Shown: positions 23,109-32,860 of the stretch, piece after piece
Layout of the letters: each line of letters begins with the position of its first letter
How positions within the stretch are numbered: position 1 is the stretch's first letter
Assembly: GCA_003598975.1 (NCBI GenBank)
Contig: QZIJ01000083.1
Span: forward strand, 1 to 34,675
From: Anaerolineaceae bacterium
GTDB taxonomy: Bacteria > Chloroflexota > Anaerolineae > Anaerolineales > Villigracilaceae
Direction of reading: 5' to 3'
DNA: 34,675 nucleotides
Translations under genes and position numbers: made by a program
The notes under the pieces: generated by a model
Told to the model about the DNA's origin: nothing
Database searches by the model: none
What the model saw: only the letters and a program-made list of their open reading frames with translations

Positions 23109-24146
23109 TTACTTGAAGAAACTTTTGTTCTCAGCCATCATTTCGCCGAGCCACTGGCTGAATGTGGCCGCGCCATGCTGGTTGAGATGAAGCCAGTCGT
23201 ACCAATGTTCTTTGGGGATTTGGATGGCGATTGATTCCGTGCGCCAAAATGGGATTTGATTCGATTCGAGAATCTGAACCAGCGTGGGGAGATATTCGTT
23301 ATCGTAAGCCAGCCACGTCTGCGCGTCGGACGAGTCGGATTCATGGTAGGCGGGGCCTTCGAGGAAGATGATCTTCACGCCTTTTTGCTGGAGCGCGATG
23401 AAATTCTTAACGGCCTGCATCTGTTGTGGATCGTCCCAGGCTTCGCGGAGACGGGCGGGAGTCATCGTCAGGTTTTCGATGTACGGCTCGCGGAAATCCA
23501 TTGCGGGCTGGAATCCCTTCGACGTGAGGTAACGCGTCTCTTCCTCCATTTTGGCGCGGTTGGGAATCGTCAGCCAGTATCGCCAGGTGAGGAAATATCG
23601 CCAGCCATACGAATTGTTTACCAGCCAGCCGTTGCGTGACGGTTCGCCGCGATTGTACGTGACCCAGTCAATTCTTTCGAGATAATCCACGTTGGCGATC
23701 ACATCGTGGACATCGCGCGGCAGGATGGCGTAGATGATGACCTTCGGATGAAAGCGCGCGATGACTGCCTGCGCGATGGGCGTGGCGTTCTCGATGGTCA
23801 GCGCGGGCAGACCCAGGTTGTAGCAATGGATCGTTTCGCCCGACTGCTCGCGGTAAACCTGCTCAACAATGGCGGGATCAATATCCGAGTTGGCGACGGA
23901 ACTGCCGAGGAAGAGACAGTCGAGAGTCCCGTCGCGGCGGAGTTGCGATTCGAGTTGATAAATTTTCGCGTCGAAGAGGAAACTATCGGCGTTGACGGAC
24001 GGCGCGGGGAGCAGGTTGCCGAGGGGAGTCCGCGCCACAATTTCCGCAACGAGAAGGAAGAGGGGAACGGTGAGAAGGAAATAAAATATCCCGCGCAGGG
24101 ACGGTTTGGAGAGGTGGAGAGTTTCGCGGGAGAAGATGGGATGCAT
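23109..24146 (-). CDS. SGNH-hydrolase-like partner of the MBOAT acyltransferase
   Basis: 345 residues. One N-terminal membrane anchor (about 19-38) is followed by an extracytoplasmic domain. Block I appears as FLGSSVANSDIDP with the nucleophile S82 or S83, and the C-terminal block as D317-W-L-H320 in YDWLHLNQHG, the usual Asp-x-x-His of SGNH enzymes. Gene pairs of MBOAT plus SGNH proteins (AlgI with AlgJ/X, DltB with DltD, PatA/PatB) O-acylate polysaccharides or teichoic acids; here the order is SGNH first, MBOAT second. Substrate unknown. A free-standing esterase is less likely given the neighbour. Confidence 0.78.
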   Translation of the reverse strand: MHPIFSRETLHLSKPSLRGIFYFLLTVPLFLLVAEIVARTPLGNLLPAPSVNADSFLFDAKIYQLESQLRRDGTLDCLFLGSSVANSDIDPAIVEQVYREQSGETIHCYNLGLPALTIENATPIAQAVIARFHPKVIIYAILPRDVHDVIANVDYLERIDWVTYNRGEPSRNGWLVNNSYGWRYFLTWRYWLTIPNRAKMEEETRYLTSKGFQPAMDFREPYIENLTMTPARLREAWDDPQQMQAVKNFIALQQKGVKIIFLEGPAYHESDSSDAQTWLAYDNEYLPTLVQILESNQIPFWRTESIAIQIPKEHWYDWLHLNQHGAATFSQWLGEMMAENKSFFK

Positions 24147-24160
24147 CGTAGCAGATTCTC

Positions 24161-24242
24161 AACGCGAATGACGCAAATTTTGCGAATGAAGAAAATTCAA
24201 AAAGAAAATTTGCGTTATTCGCCCATTCGTGGCATTCGCGTT
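24161..24242. repeat. AACGCGAATG inverted repeat upstream of the SGNH gene
   Basis: Perfect 10-base arms AACGCGAATG (24161-24170) and CATTCGCGTT (24233-24242) with inner GCAAATTTTGCG-like pairs. A related element flanks the other side of guaB (25733-25792), both carrying GCGAATGACGC near the left end. Confidence 0.7.
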
Positions 24243-24255
24243 AAAGGGCTTGGTC

Positions 24256-25713
24256 TTAATCGCGATCCACATCATGGGAATTGGATTCGCGGATGCCTGC
24301 GGGCGTGATCTCGATGAACTCGGCGTTGGCCTGCAATTCGCGGATGTTGTGCGCGCCGCCGTAACTTAATCCAGAACGCAGTCCACCGACGAGTTGATGT
24401 AAAATTTCGCTGACGTTGCCGCGATACGGCACGACGGCCTCCACGCCTTCGGGAACGACCTTCGACCAGTCTTCCTGGTCCTCGGCGGATTCGTCCTCGC
24501 CGCGTTCTGACATGCGCCTGTCCATCGTCGCGCCGAGAGATGCCATGCCGCGGACGACTTTCACCTTCTTGCCGTCGCGTAAAACGGGTGAGCCTGGCGC
24601 CTCGTCACAACCCGCGAACAGGCCGCCGATCATCGCTGTCTCCGCTCCCGCCGCGAGAGCCTTGACCAAATCGCCTGGGGTGCGGATGCCTCCGTCCGCG
24701 ATGAGGGGGATGTCGCGGCCAGAGTCTTTCACACCCGCGAGACTGTCCATGATGGCGGTCAATTGCGGGACGCCGAAACCTGTCACAATGCGCGTGGTGC
24801 AGATGGAGCCTGGGCCGATGCCGACCTTGATCGCGTCCGCACCCGCTTCAGCCAGTTCACGCGCACCTGCGCGCGAAGCCACGTTTCCCGCCACGATTTG
24901 CACCTTCGGAAATTCAGCGCGCAAGGCTTTGACCATCTTAATGCAGTGATCGGCGTGACCGTGCGCGATGTCCAGCACAAGCGCGTCTGCGCCCGCGTCG
25001 AGCAGGGCCGCGGCGCGCTCGCGTTCGCGCGTGGTGACTCCAATCGCCGCGCCGACGCGCAGGCGTCCCTTTTCATCGGTGGTCACGTCAGGTGATTGAT
25101 TTAATTTGATCAGGTCGCGGGATGTGATAAGCCCAACCAGGTTGTCGTCATCATCCAGCACGGGCAATTTTTCGATGCGATGTTTGTAGAGCAGGTCGCG
25201 CGCCTGTTCAACCGTCACGTCTGGTTTGGCCGTGATGAGCCGTTCGCGCGGAGTCATCGCGGCGCGGATGGAATCTATCGAAGCGGGAGCCAGCATCAGG
25301 TCCCGTTGTGAGACGAGGCCGATGAGACGGCCCGCGTCCATCACGATCAACGCACCGACCTTGTGACGGTCCATCGAAGCGCGCGCCTGTTCGATGGTCG
25401 CGTCGGGACCGATGTTGTACGGATGCTCGATGATGAAACCCTGCGCGCGTTTGACGGTCTTCACTTCGCGTACCTGATGTTCGATGGACATGAAGCGATG
25501 CAAAATGCCGATGCCGCCCGCGCGCGCCATCGCGATGGCCATGCGCGCTTCGGTGACGGTATCCATGTTGGCAGACAGGATCGGGATTTTGATGTTGATG
25601 TTCGCGGTCAGCCGCGTGGATGTGTCCACGTCCTGGCGCGATTGAATCGCAGAACGACGCGGGATGAGCAAAACGTCATCGAAGGTTAAACCTTTGGTGG
25701 GTCGAATGTGCAT
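24256..25713 (-). CDS. guaB: Inosine-5'-monophosphate dehydrogenase
   Basis: 485 residues, usual length. N-terminal [11 protein letters not shown] (9-19) and [12 protein letters not shown] (44-55), two CBS domains (about 95-210), catalytic C305 in [15 protein letters not shown], phosphate-binding [10 protein letters not shown], flap residues YRGNVSEIL. It oxidises IMP to XMP with NAD+, the committed step of guanine nucleotide synthesis, in the cytoplasm. It stands alone, flanked on both sides by related palindromic repeats, which suggests independent transcription. The flap region carries an acidic stretch [12 protein letters not shown]. Confidence 0.97.
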   Translation of the reverse strand: MHIRPTKGLTFDDVLLIPRRSAIQSRQDVDTSTRLTANINIKIPILSANMDTVTEARMAIAMARAGGIGILHRFMSIEHQVREVKTVKRAQGFIIEHPYNIGPDATIEQARASMDRHKVGALIVMDAGRLIGLVSQRDLMLAPASIDSIRAAMTPRERLITAKPDVTVEQARDLLYKHRIEKLPVLDDDDNLVGLITSRDLIKLNQSPDVTTDEKGRLRVGAAIGVTTRERERAAALLDAGADALVLDIAHGHADHCIKMVKALRAEFPKVQIVAGNVASRAGARELAEAGADAIKVGIGPGSICTTRIVTGFGVPQLTAIMDSLAGVKDSGRDIPLIADGGIRTPGDLVKALAAGAETAMIGGLFAGCDEAPGSPVLRDGKKVKVVRGMASLGATMDRRMSERGEDESAEDQEDWSKVVPEGVEAVVPYRGNVSEILHQLVGGLRSGLSYGGAHNIRELQANAEFIEITPAGIRESNSHDVDRD

Positions 25714-25732
25714 GGGAACTTCCTTACTTTTT

Positions 25733-25792
25733 GCCGCGAATGACGCGAATTTCGCTAATTTTCAATTCGTGTGAATTCGCGAAATTCGCGGC
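25733..25792. repeat. GCCGCGAAT inverted repeat upstream of guaB
   Basis: Arms GCCGCGAAT (25733-25741) and ATTCGCGGC (25784-25792) with inner GCGAATTTCGC and GCGAAATTCGC. Same family as 24161-24242. It lies between the recJ stop and the guaB start. Confidence 0.7.
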
Positions 25793-25803
25793 TGGGTTTT
25801 GCG

Positions 25804-27513
25804 CTAATCAGGCACGCCCGCGGCTTTGATGTCTTTGAGATTCAATTGCAGGCTTTTGCGTCCGTTGTACTCGTTTACTTCAAAAGTATACAACACGTCC
25901 ACAATTGGCGGCAGGTTCGCGAGCAGGTCGCCAAGCCGAAAGCCAATGGAGTCGAAGGTGAAGCGTCCGTCGGTGAGCGACAGTTTTAAATGTTTGCTGT
26001 CCGCACCCACCGTTCGTTTGCTTTGCACTTTCACTTTGCGCGAGATGAAGACAGGTTCGGGATTTCCGTAGCCTGTAGGCTGGAGTCTCTCTAATTGCTC
26101 GATCAGACTGAACGTCAACTGCGAGAGCGGGACTTCTGCGTCGGCGGAGATGCTGTGACGGAGGTCGCGCTCGTCCAACTCTCGCTTCGCAATGGACCTC
26201 AGGCGGTCTGCCAGTGCTGATAGGTTTTCGTTGCGGACGGTGAATCCCGCCGCGGCCGCGTGGCCTCCGTGACGGACGAGGAGATCAGCACATTCGTCCA
26301 GTGCGCGCGTGATGTGGAATTCGGGGATCGAGCGGCACGAGCAACGCGTGGTCTCCTCGCCGAAATGACCGACGACCGCGGGGCGATAATACACTTCGGT
26401 GAGACGCGAGGCGGCCAGCCCGACCACTCCGTGATTGAATTCGGGATGAACCGCGAAGAGCAAGAGGGTGTCACTTCCTCCCTCGAGTGCCAACGCTTCA
26501 GCCTGTGTCTGGATTTCCTTTGTCAACTTCTGGCGCTCTGTATTTTGTTGATTCAACTTGATGGACAGGTCCCCTGCTTCTTTCACGTTGGTTGTTGTGA
26601 GCAGATGATAGGATGCAAGCGCCGAATCCAACCGTCCTGACGCGTTCAATCGCGGGCCGAGCGTGAAACCAATGGTCACCGCGTTGGCTTTGCGGATGTC
26701 CGCGCCCGCCACGTTGGCGAGAGAAAATAATCCCTGGCGCGAGGTCTGCCGCATCTGTTCCAGTCCCTTGCGGACGAGGGCGCGGTTTTCACCTGTCAGC
26801 GGGGCGAGGTCCGCGACGGTGCCGAGGGCGACGAGGTCGAGGTAATCGTTCAATCGCGGACGGTCTACGGTCAACAGTCTGCCGTCCAGCAATAAAGCCT
26901 CCGCGATCTTATACGCGATCCCCACGCCCGCGAGATATTTTTCGGGATACGCGTCGCCTTCCTGTTTGGGGTTGAGGACGGCCAGTGCGTCGGGGAGGTT
27001 GCCTGAGGGTTCGTGGTGGTCCGAGATGATGAGGTCCAGCCCGAGGTCCCGCGCGTGGCGGGCCTCGTCGGGCGAGCGGACGCCGCAGTCCACGGTGATG
27101 ACGAGGCGCACACCGTCGTTCGCGAGGGCGGTCAGCGCTTCGTTGTTGAGTCCATATCCCTCGTCGAATCGGTTGGGGATGTATTCTTTCACGTCGCCGC
27201 CGAGCGCGCGCAGGAACTGGACGAGCAGTGCGGTGGCGGTGACGCCGTCCACGTCGTAATCGCCGTAGACCGCGATGGATTCGCGCTCCGCAAGTGCGGT
27301 GTTGATGCGATCCACAGCGGCGCGCATGCCTTTCATCTGGAAGGGGTTCGTGTCGTAATTGGGTTGGGCGCTGAGGAAGGCCTCGGCTTCATCGTTATTG
27401 GCGATACCGCGGTTGAAAAGAATCTGTCGAAGGATGGGGGGATGGGAGGCGAGCGCAGCGTCCGCTTCGGGGGTGATGCGGGATTGGAGGAGCCAGCGGT
27501 TTTTGTGGGTCAT
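25804..27513 (-). CDS. recJ: Single-stranded-DNA-specific exonuclease RecJ
   Basis: 569 residues, typical length. DHH-family motifs: DYDVDG (85-90), VDCG (141-144), DHH (165-167) and VALGTVADLAPL near 230; the DHHA1 domain has HGGHAAAAGFTV; an OB-like C-terminal region follows (about 460-569). RecJ degrades single-stranded DNA 5' to 3' in recombination and mismatch or excision repair. It precedes guaB on the same strand with a palindromic repeat between. The region upstream (27514-27599) has short GTTTCA repeats (CAGGTTTCACGTTTCAGGTT) and no clear gene. Confidence 0.95.
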   Translation of the reverse strand: MTHKNRWLLQSRITPEADAALASHPPILRQILFNRGIANNDEAEAFLSAQPNYDTNPFQMKGMRAAVDRINTALAERESIAVYGDYDVDGVTATALLVQFLRALGGDVKEYIPNRFDEGYGLNNEALTALANDGVRLVITVDCGVRSPDEARHARDLGLDLIISDHHEPSGNLPDALAVLNPKQEGDAYPEKYLAGVGIAYKIAEALLLDGRLLTVDRPRLNDYLDLVALGTVADLAPLTGENRALVRKGLEQMRQTSRQGLFSLANVAGADIRKANAVTIGFTLGPRLNASGRLDSALASYHLLTTTNVKEAGDLSIKLNQQNTERQKLTKEIQTQAEALALEGGSDTLLLFAVHPEFNHGVVGLAASRLTEVYYRPAVVGHFGEETTRCSCRSIPEFHITRALDECADLLVRHGGHAAAAGFTVRNENLSALADRLRSIAKRELDERDLRHSISADAEVPLSQLTFSLIEQLERLQPTGYGNPEPVFISRKVKVQSKRTVGADSKHLKLSLTDGRFTFDSIGFRLGDLLANLPPIVDVLYTFEVNEYNGRKSLQLNLKDIKAAGVPD

Positions 27514-27599
27514 AAAGTGTCAGGTTTCACGTTTCAGGTTTCAAGTATGTTTGAGACAAGACGAGTATAAGCGGAGAGGGAGGGAGACGGAAGGGTTTT

Positions 27600-28538
27600 C
27601 TACTCCCACGGCGCGAGGATGGGGACATTTGTCGCGTCCGCGGCGTGACCGAGGAGGGGCAGGCCCCAGGCTTCGGAGATTGTCCGCAGGAGGGAGTAGA
27701 TGGTGTACGAGGTCGCGTCCTGGAATCCGTTTTTAGCGCGGGGGGAAATCAGGATGGTGGCGACGCGCCCGCCCGCGGGTTCAGGAAGACCGCAGCAGGA
27801 GGCGTCTGTCTCGCCTTCATCAAAGGTGATGACGATGAGGTAATTGTTGCTTTTCGCTCTCAGGGCTTCTTCCAACGGCGGGAGGAAATCTTTCAGCCAC
27901 GCGTCCGCTTCGGCAAGGGTGCAATCATGGCCGATGTTGCACATGTTGGGCGTGATGAAGATGAAGTTCGGCAGAGTGTCATCCTCGTAAAGATCGTCGA
28001 GGTCTACCACGTGATCGCGGCAACGCTGCCTGTCGTTCAGGATGGAAGCGTAGTACATGAAGGGGTTGTGCTTCGAGACGTATTGGTCGGTGGGGTCGGA
28101 GACCCAGCAATGGAAGAGCATGCTCTCCTGATAGGATCGCCACGTCCGTCCGCTGTCTTCGATCAGGTCTGCGAGGTTGACCGCGTCCACGGGGCAGTTC
28201 TTGCAGGTTTCGGTGTAGCCGTAGGTGTCGCCGCCGATGAGCGCGACGTAATTCGGCAGGCTGGGATGCGTGATGGCGTAGTATTGTGTCAGCAGGGTGT
28301 GTTCCTCGGCCAGTTGGTTCATATAGGATGCGTCCGCGCTTCCGATGACGGAATCGAATTCCTTGTTCTCGAAGGGGATGATGACGATGTGGTCGAAATT
28401 GGGAATGGCCGCGTTGGGCGTGGGCGGCGGCTCATCCAGTGGTGGGACGATGGGCGCGGGCGTGGCGGTGTTGGGTGTTTGCGGAATGCAGGCCGTAAGG
28501 ACAAAAATTGCAATGAGGAAAATAGAAAAGGAGCGCAT
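27600..28538 (-). CDS. Exported lipoprotein phosphoesterase (acid phosphatase/phospholipase C family)
   Basis: 312 residues. The signal peptide ends in the lipobox LTAC (about residues 14-17), followed by a Pro/Thr-rich linker. The catalytic domain shows FDHIVIIPFENKEFDSVIG near 48, HPSLPNYVALIGGDTYG near 90 and the metal-ligand stretch VITFDEGETDASCCG near 235, matching the phosphoesterase family with phospholipase C and AcpA. Several cysteines (CKNCP, CCG) could form disulfides. It is likely anchored outside the membrane and hydrolyses phosphate esters; substrate unknown. It is divergent from the DUF2721 gene with a 61-base shared upstream region. Confidence 0.82.
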   Translation of the reverse strand: MRSFSIFLIAIFVLTACIPQTPNTATPAPIVPPLDEPPPTPNAAIPNFDHIVIIPFENKEFDSVIGSADASYMNQLAEEHTLLTQYYAITHPSLPNYVALIGGDTYGYTETCKNCPVDAVNLADLIEDSGRTWRSYQESMLFHCWVSDPTDQYVSKHNPFMYYASILNDRQRCRDHVVDLDDLYEDDTLPNFIFITPNMCNIGHDCTLAEADAWLKDFLPPLEEALRAKSNNYLIVITFDEGETDASCCGLPEPAGGRVATILISPRAKNGFQDATSYTIYSLLRTISEAWGLPLLGHAADATNVPILAPWE

Positions 28539-28586
28539 GTTTTATCCGTTCTTTGAGGGTTTCTATCTGGTAAATCAACATAACAG

Positions 28587-28592
28587 TATAAT
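28587..28592 (+). promoter_or_regulatory. -10 box placed for a leaderless transcript
   Basis: A perfect TATAAT ends 7 bases before the ATG of the DUF2721 gene, so transcription would begin at or next to the start codon. No ribosome site and no strong -35 box are visible. Confidence 0.5.
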
Positions 28593-28599
28593 CCCTCTC

Positions 28600-28998
28600 A
28601 TGGACATTACCACCCCTGCGTTACTTTTCCCTGCCGTGACGTTGTTGATGCTGGCGTACACAAACCGCTTCAACACGCTGGCCACCATCATCCGCAATTT
28701 GCACAGCAAATATCAGACTGAACGGAACGAGAACCTGCTGGCGCAAATTGGCAATTTGCGTTACAGAGTTTACTTGATCCGCAACATGCAGATTCTTGGC
28801 GTGGCGAGTTTGTTGCTGTGCGTTGTGAGCATGTTCGCCCTGCTCGAGGGCTGGCTCATCGTTGGGCAATGGTGCTTCACCATCGCGTTGATCCTGATGA
28901 TCGTCTCGATGTTGTTGTCTCTGCGCGAGGTGCAGGTCTCTGTCGGCGCGTTGGACTTATTGTTGAGCGAGTTGGAGGAGGAAGAAAAGAAGGGGTGA
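28600..28998 (+). CDS. DUF2721 family membrane protein
   Basis: 132 residues from the ATG at 28600; the frame extends upstream but the homology begins here. It shows the DUF2721 pattern PALLFPAVTLLMLAYTNRF (6-24), a polar helix with QIGNLRYRVYLIRNMQILG, then two membrane segments (about 67-85 and 89-108) with LLCVVSMFALLEGW. It ends in an acidic helix (ELEEEEKKG). Function is not known for this family. It converges on the SLH-like gene, and its stop codon lies inside the left arm of a shared hairpin. Confidence 0.85.
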   Translation: MDITTPALLFPAVTLLMLAYTNRFNTLATIIRNLHSKYQTERNENLLAQIGNLRYRVYLIRNMQILGVASLLLCVVSMFALLEGWLIVGQWCFTIALILMIVSMLLSLREVQVSVGALDLLLSELEEEEKKG

Positions 28999-29030
28999 CC
29001 GCGGCCCAAAGTTCACGCGAGCCGCGGTCA
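28996..29030. terminator. Hairpin between convergent genes
   Basis: A perfect 10-bp GC-rich stem (28996-29005 with 29021-29030) starting at the stop codon of the DUF2721 gene. On the minus strand it is followed by CCCCTTCTTTTCTTC, moderately T-rich, so it probably ends the SLH-like gene transcript better than the plus-strand one. Confidence 0.6.
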
Positions 29031-29052
29031 TTCGGTGGAAGCGAATCTGGCT

Positions 29053-29841
29053 TTACGGCGAACTGGTCGAGTTCAGTTCGGATGAGCCGCCCTCCTGAAG
29101 GACGGTTACATCCGCATCACTGGGGGGCGTCGCCTTTACGCCAGTGGGTGCCAGGACGAACGTGGTTCTGCCTACGATCAGCGGCGAATTGGCGGCATTC
29201 CAAACACCTTGAATAAAAATGTTCGCTCCGTCTTCGGGCGTCAACCTGACCGCGGTGGGCAATGCGTAATATCGGCAGGCTGAATCCGTTCGGTCTGTGG
29301 CGTCTGAAAATTGTAATATTCTTGACCCGGGGCTGTTTGTATGAGTATAGGTGTTGATCTCGATATAAGACAAAACCACGTTCGCAGAGGCAGTGTAACA
29401 GAGTTCCACGGCGACTAATTTCAGGCTTCTTCCATAGAAGACAGTGGGGATGGAGGGGTGAAGCGAAAGGAAATTACTGCCGGTCGTGGTCTTCTTGAAA
29501 TAGATCCCACTCGAATAAATTTCAGTTGAAACATTATCCGTTGAATTGAACGACTGCCAGTCACCATACCCTGCACTGATGAGGATGAGGCCGTTCGCCG
29601 GCGGGATGTTGACCGATTTTTGAATCCATTGCGCCGCCTGCCCACGCGTGGTGAAATTATCTGGAAAGAACTTGGTCCCGTTTGCCAGGCCGTTTGTCTT
29701 CATCCAACAGATGGCTTGTTCAAATTTATGTCCGTTGGTGTCTGTAAAGCAGTTGGTGGCGGCATACACGCTTCCAGCCCAAAAAGTGACGATGGCAAGG
29801 ATGATGACTGCAATGATTGACATCAGGCGTTTTTGTTTCAT
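29053..29841 (-). CDS. Secreted protein with a single SLH-like segment
   Basis: 262 residues. A clear signal peptide (MKQKRLMSIIAVIILAIVTFWAGSVYA, cleavage after VYA) is preceded by AAGGAGAAC, a strong ribosome site. Residues about 32-75 (FTDTNGHKFEQAICWMKTNG ... FPDNFTTRGQAAQWI, quoted in part) match one S-layer homology motif: FxD-x-x-x-H, a cluster of W/C, then G-x-x-F-x-P-x-x-x-x-T-R. The remainder is beta-rich and Ser/Thr-rich with no family recognised, ending in a low-complexity SSELNSTSSP tail. Three SLH motifs are normally needed for cell-wall anchoring, so one may not suffice. Predicted to be cell-surface or extracellular. Confidence 0.7.
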   Translation of the reverse strand: MKQKRLMSIIAVIILAIVTFWAGSVYAATNCFTDTNGHKFEQAICWMKTNGLANGTKFFPDNFTTRGQAAQWIQKSVNIPPANGLILISAGYGDWQSFNSTDNVSTEIYSSGIYFKKTTTGSNFLSLHPSIPTVFYGRSLKLVAVELCYTASANVVLSYIEINTYTHTNSPGSRILQFSDATDRTDSACRYYALPTAVRLTPEDGANIFIQGVWNAANSPLIVGRTTFVLAPTGVKATPPSDADVTVLQEGGSSELNSTSSP

Positions 29842-29910
29842 TTCAAGTTCTCCTTTTCTTTGAAATATAGATATATTCTATCCTAATTGGAGAATTAAGC
29901 CAGCCATTAA

Positions 29911-31104
<1,194 letters not shown>

Positions 31105-31152
31105 GGCACTTTTCCTTCGTCGCCTTTGTGTACTTCGTGTTTAGATGTTTCC

Positions 31153-31806
31153 ATGTTCCACCTTTCCTTTTCTCCCGATTCCCCCGAATCCATCCTCCGC
31201 CTCTCCATCCTCGAGTGCGGACAAATCTGCTACACCCGTCACCTCATAACATCCAATGACGGCAACATCTCCGTTCGCGTGGATGAAGGTCGCATCCTCA
31301 TCACCCCCGCGGGGATGTGCAAAGGCCGCATGGACGCGGACGACCTGCTCCTCGTTGATCTCGATGGAAACGTGCTGAAATCCGCCAACGACCGTCGTCC
31401 CTCGTCCGAGACGCCGATGCACCTCGAAGTCTACAAACTCCGCCCCGATGTGCGCGCCGTCATCCACGCGCATCCCATCTTCGCCACCGCGCTCACTGTC
31501 GCGGGACTCGACTTTCCCGATGACGTTTTGCCCGAGGTGGCGCTCACGCTGGGACGCGTCCCCGTCAGCGCGTATGCCACCCCCTCGTCCCGCGAAGATG
31601 CGGATGTCATCCGCCCGCTGATCGAAAATCACAACGCGATCCTGCTTCGCCAGCATGGCAGTCTCACCGTCGGCAGAAATCTCGACGAGGCGCTCATCCA
31701 TCTCGAACGTATCGAACATGTGGCCGAAGTCTTTTATCATGCCCGCCAGTTGGGGGATGTCAAGCGCATTCCTCTCGAAGAACTCCGAAAGTTGATAAAA
31801 AAATGA
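31153..31806 (+). CDS. Class II aldolase (FucA/AraD/MtnB type)
   Basis: 217 residues from the ATG at 31153. The fold marks are present: SNDGNISVR (34-42), catalytic E86 in PSSETPMH, zinc ligands H105 and H107 in VIHAHP, and H168 in RQHGSLTVG. It overlaps mtnA by ATGA, so it very likely acts on the MtnA product. Two roles fit: aldol cleavage of methylthioribulose- or 5-deoxyribulose-1-phosphate to DHAP and an aldehyde (the DHAP shunt), or MtnB dehydration to the methionine salvage intermediate. No other salvage genes are visible here, which favours the shunt; the choice is inference. Start could not be confirmed by a ribosome site. Confidence 0.8.
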   Translation: MFHLSFSPDSPESILRLSILECGQICYTRHLITSNDGNISVRVDEGRILITPAGMCKGRMDADDLLLVDLDGNVLKSANDRRPSSETPMHLEVYKLRPDVRAVIHAHPIFATALTVAGLDFPDDVLPEVALTLGRVPVSAYATPSSREDADVIRPLIENHNAILLRQHGSLTVGRNLDEALIHLERIEHVAEVFYHARQLGDVKRIPLEELRKLIKK

Positions 31807-32843
31807 GGACCGTTTTCTGGGAAGACAACTCTGTCAAAATGATCGACCAGCGCCGTCTGCCGAACGCGCTGGAGATTCTAACCTGCCAGACTCATGCCCA
31901 AGTCGCGCACGCGATCACAGACATGGCGATCCGCGGCGCGCCTGCCATCGGGGTCGCCGCGGCTTTTGGTCTTGCGCTCGCCGCGAGAGAATCGTCGGCT
32001 CGAACTCCCGACGACCTGCTTGCCGACCTGCGCGCCGCGTCCACGCTCCTGCTTTCCTCCCGACCCACCGCGGTCAACCTCGCCTGGGCAGTGAACAAAG
32101 TTTTACGTTTTACGTTTTCCGAATCCGAAACCCTTTCGACGCAAGCGTTACGTGAACGCATTCTTTCCGAAGCCCAGCGCCTCGCGGACGAAGACGTGGA
32201 CATCAACCAACGCATGGCGCGTCACGGCGCGGACCTGATCGCGGATGGCGACACGGTCATCCATCACTGCAACACAGGCGCGCTCGCCGCTGTGGATTGG
32301 GGAACCGCGCTCGGTGTGATCCGCATGGCGCACGAGCAGGGCAAACGCGTCCATGTGCTGGTGGACGAGACCCGTCCGCGCTTGCAGGGAGCGCGTCTCA
32401 CCGCCTGGGAGTTGGAGCAGTATGGCATCTCGTACGAGATTATCAGCGACAACATGGCGGGACATTTCCTGAAAACGCGGCAGGTGCAAAAGGTCTTCTT
32501 TGGCGCGGACCGTGTGGCCGCTAATGGCGACGTGGCGAACAAGATCGGCACGTACATGCTCTCGCTGGCCGCGCACGATAATGACGTTCCCGCCTACGCG
32601 GTCGTTCCCACTTCGACGATTGACCTGTCCCTCGCCACGGGTGATTTGATTCCCATCGAGGAGCGCGACGCGGACGAAGTGCTCGGCCTGGAATTCCACG
32701 GCGAACGCGTCGCACCCGTCAACGCCAAAGCGCGCAACCCCGCTTTCGACGTCACCCCGAACCGTCTCATTTCTGCAATCGTGACAGATAATGGTATAGT
32801 TCGTCCGCCTTACCATCTCAATCTCTCAATCATCCTCCATTAA
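31803..32843 (+). CDS. mtnA: Methylthioribose-1-phosphate isomerase
   Basis: 346 residues. Catalytic C156 in HHCNTGAL and D236 in FFGADRVAANGD are present, with RGAPAIGVAAAFG (44-56) and NKIGTY for substrate phosphate and sugar binding. It isomerises 5-methylthioribose-1-phosphate (and 5-deoxyribose-1-phosphate) to the ribulose form. It overlaps the aldolase gene by ATGA. eIF2B-like proteins share the fold but lack this pair of residues. Around 32100-32125 it carries a short tandem GTTTTAC repeat (encoding part of VLRFTFSESE). Confidence 0.94.
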   Translation: MRTVFWEDNSVKMIDQRRLPNALEILTCQTHAQVAHAITDMAIRGAPAIGVAAAFGLALAARESSARTPDDLLADLRAASTLLLSSRPTAVNLAWAVNKVLRFTFSESETLSTQALRERILSEAQRLADEDVDINQRMARHGADLIADGDTVIHHCNTGALAAVDWGTALGVIRMAHEQGKRVHVLVDETRPRLQGARLTAWELEQYGISYEIISDNMAGHFLKTRQVQKVFFGADRVAANGDVANKIGTYMLSLAAHDNDVPAYAVVPTSTIDLSLATGDLIPIEERDADEVLGLEFHGERVAPVNAKARNPAFDVTPNRLISAIVTDNGIVRPPYHLNLSIILH

Positions 32844-32860
32844 CCATCCTCTATTCAACC

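Noticed and set aside
27645..28556. Long open frame (303 codons) on the plus strand
   Set aside because: It runs fully antisense to the phosphoesterase gene, has a Val/Gly-rich composition typical of the reverse frame of GC-rich genes and no family pattern.
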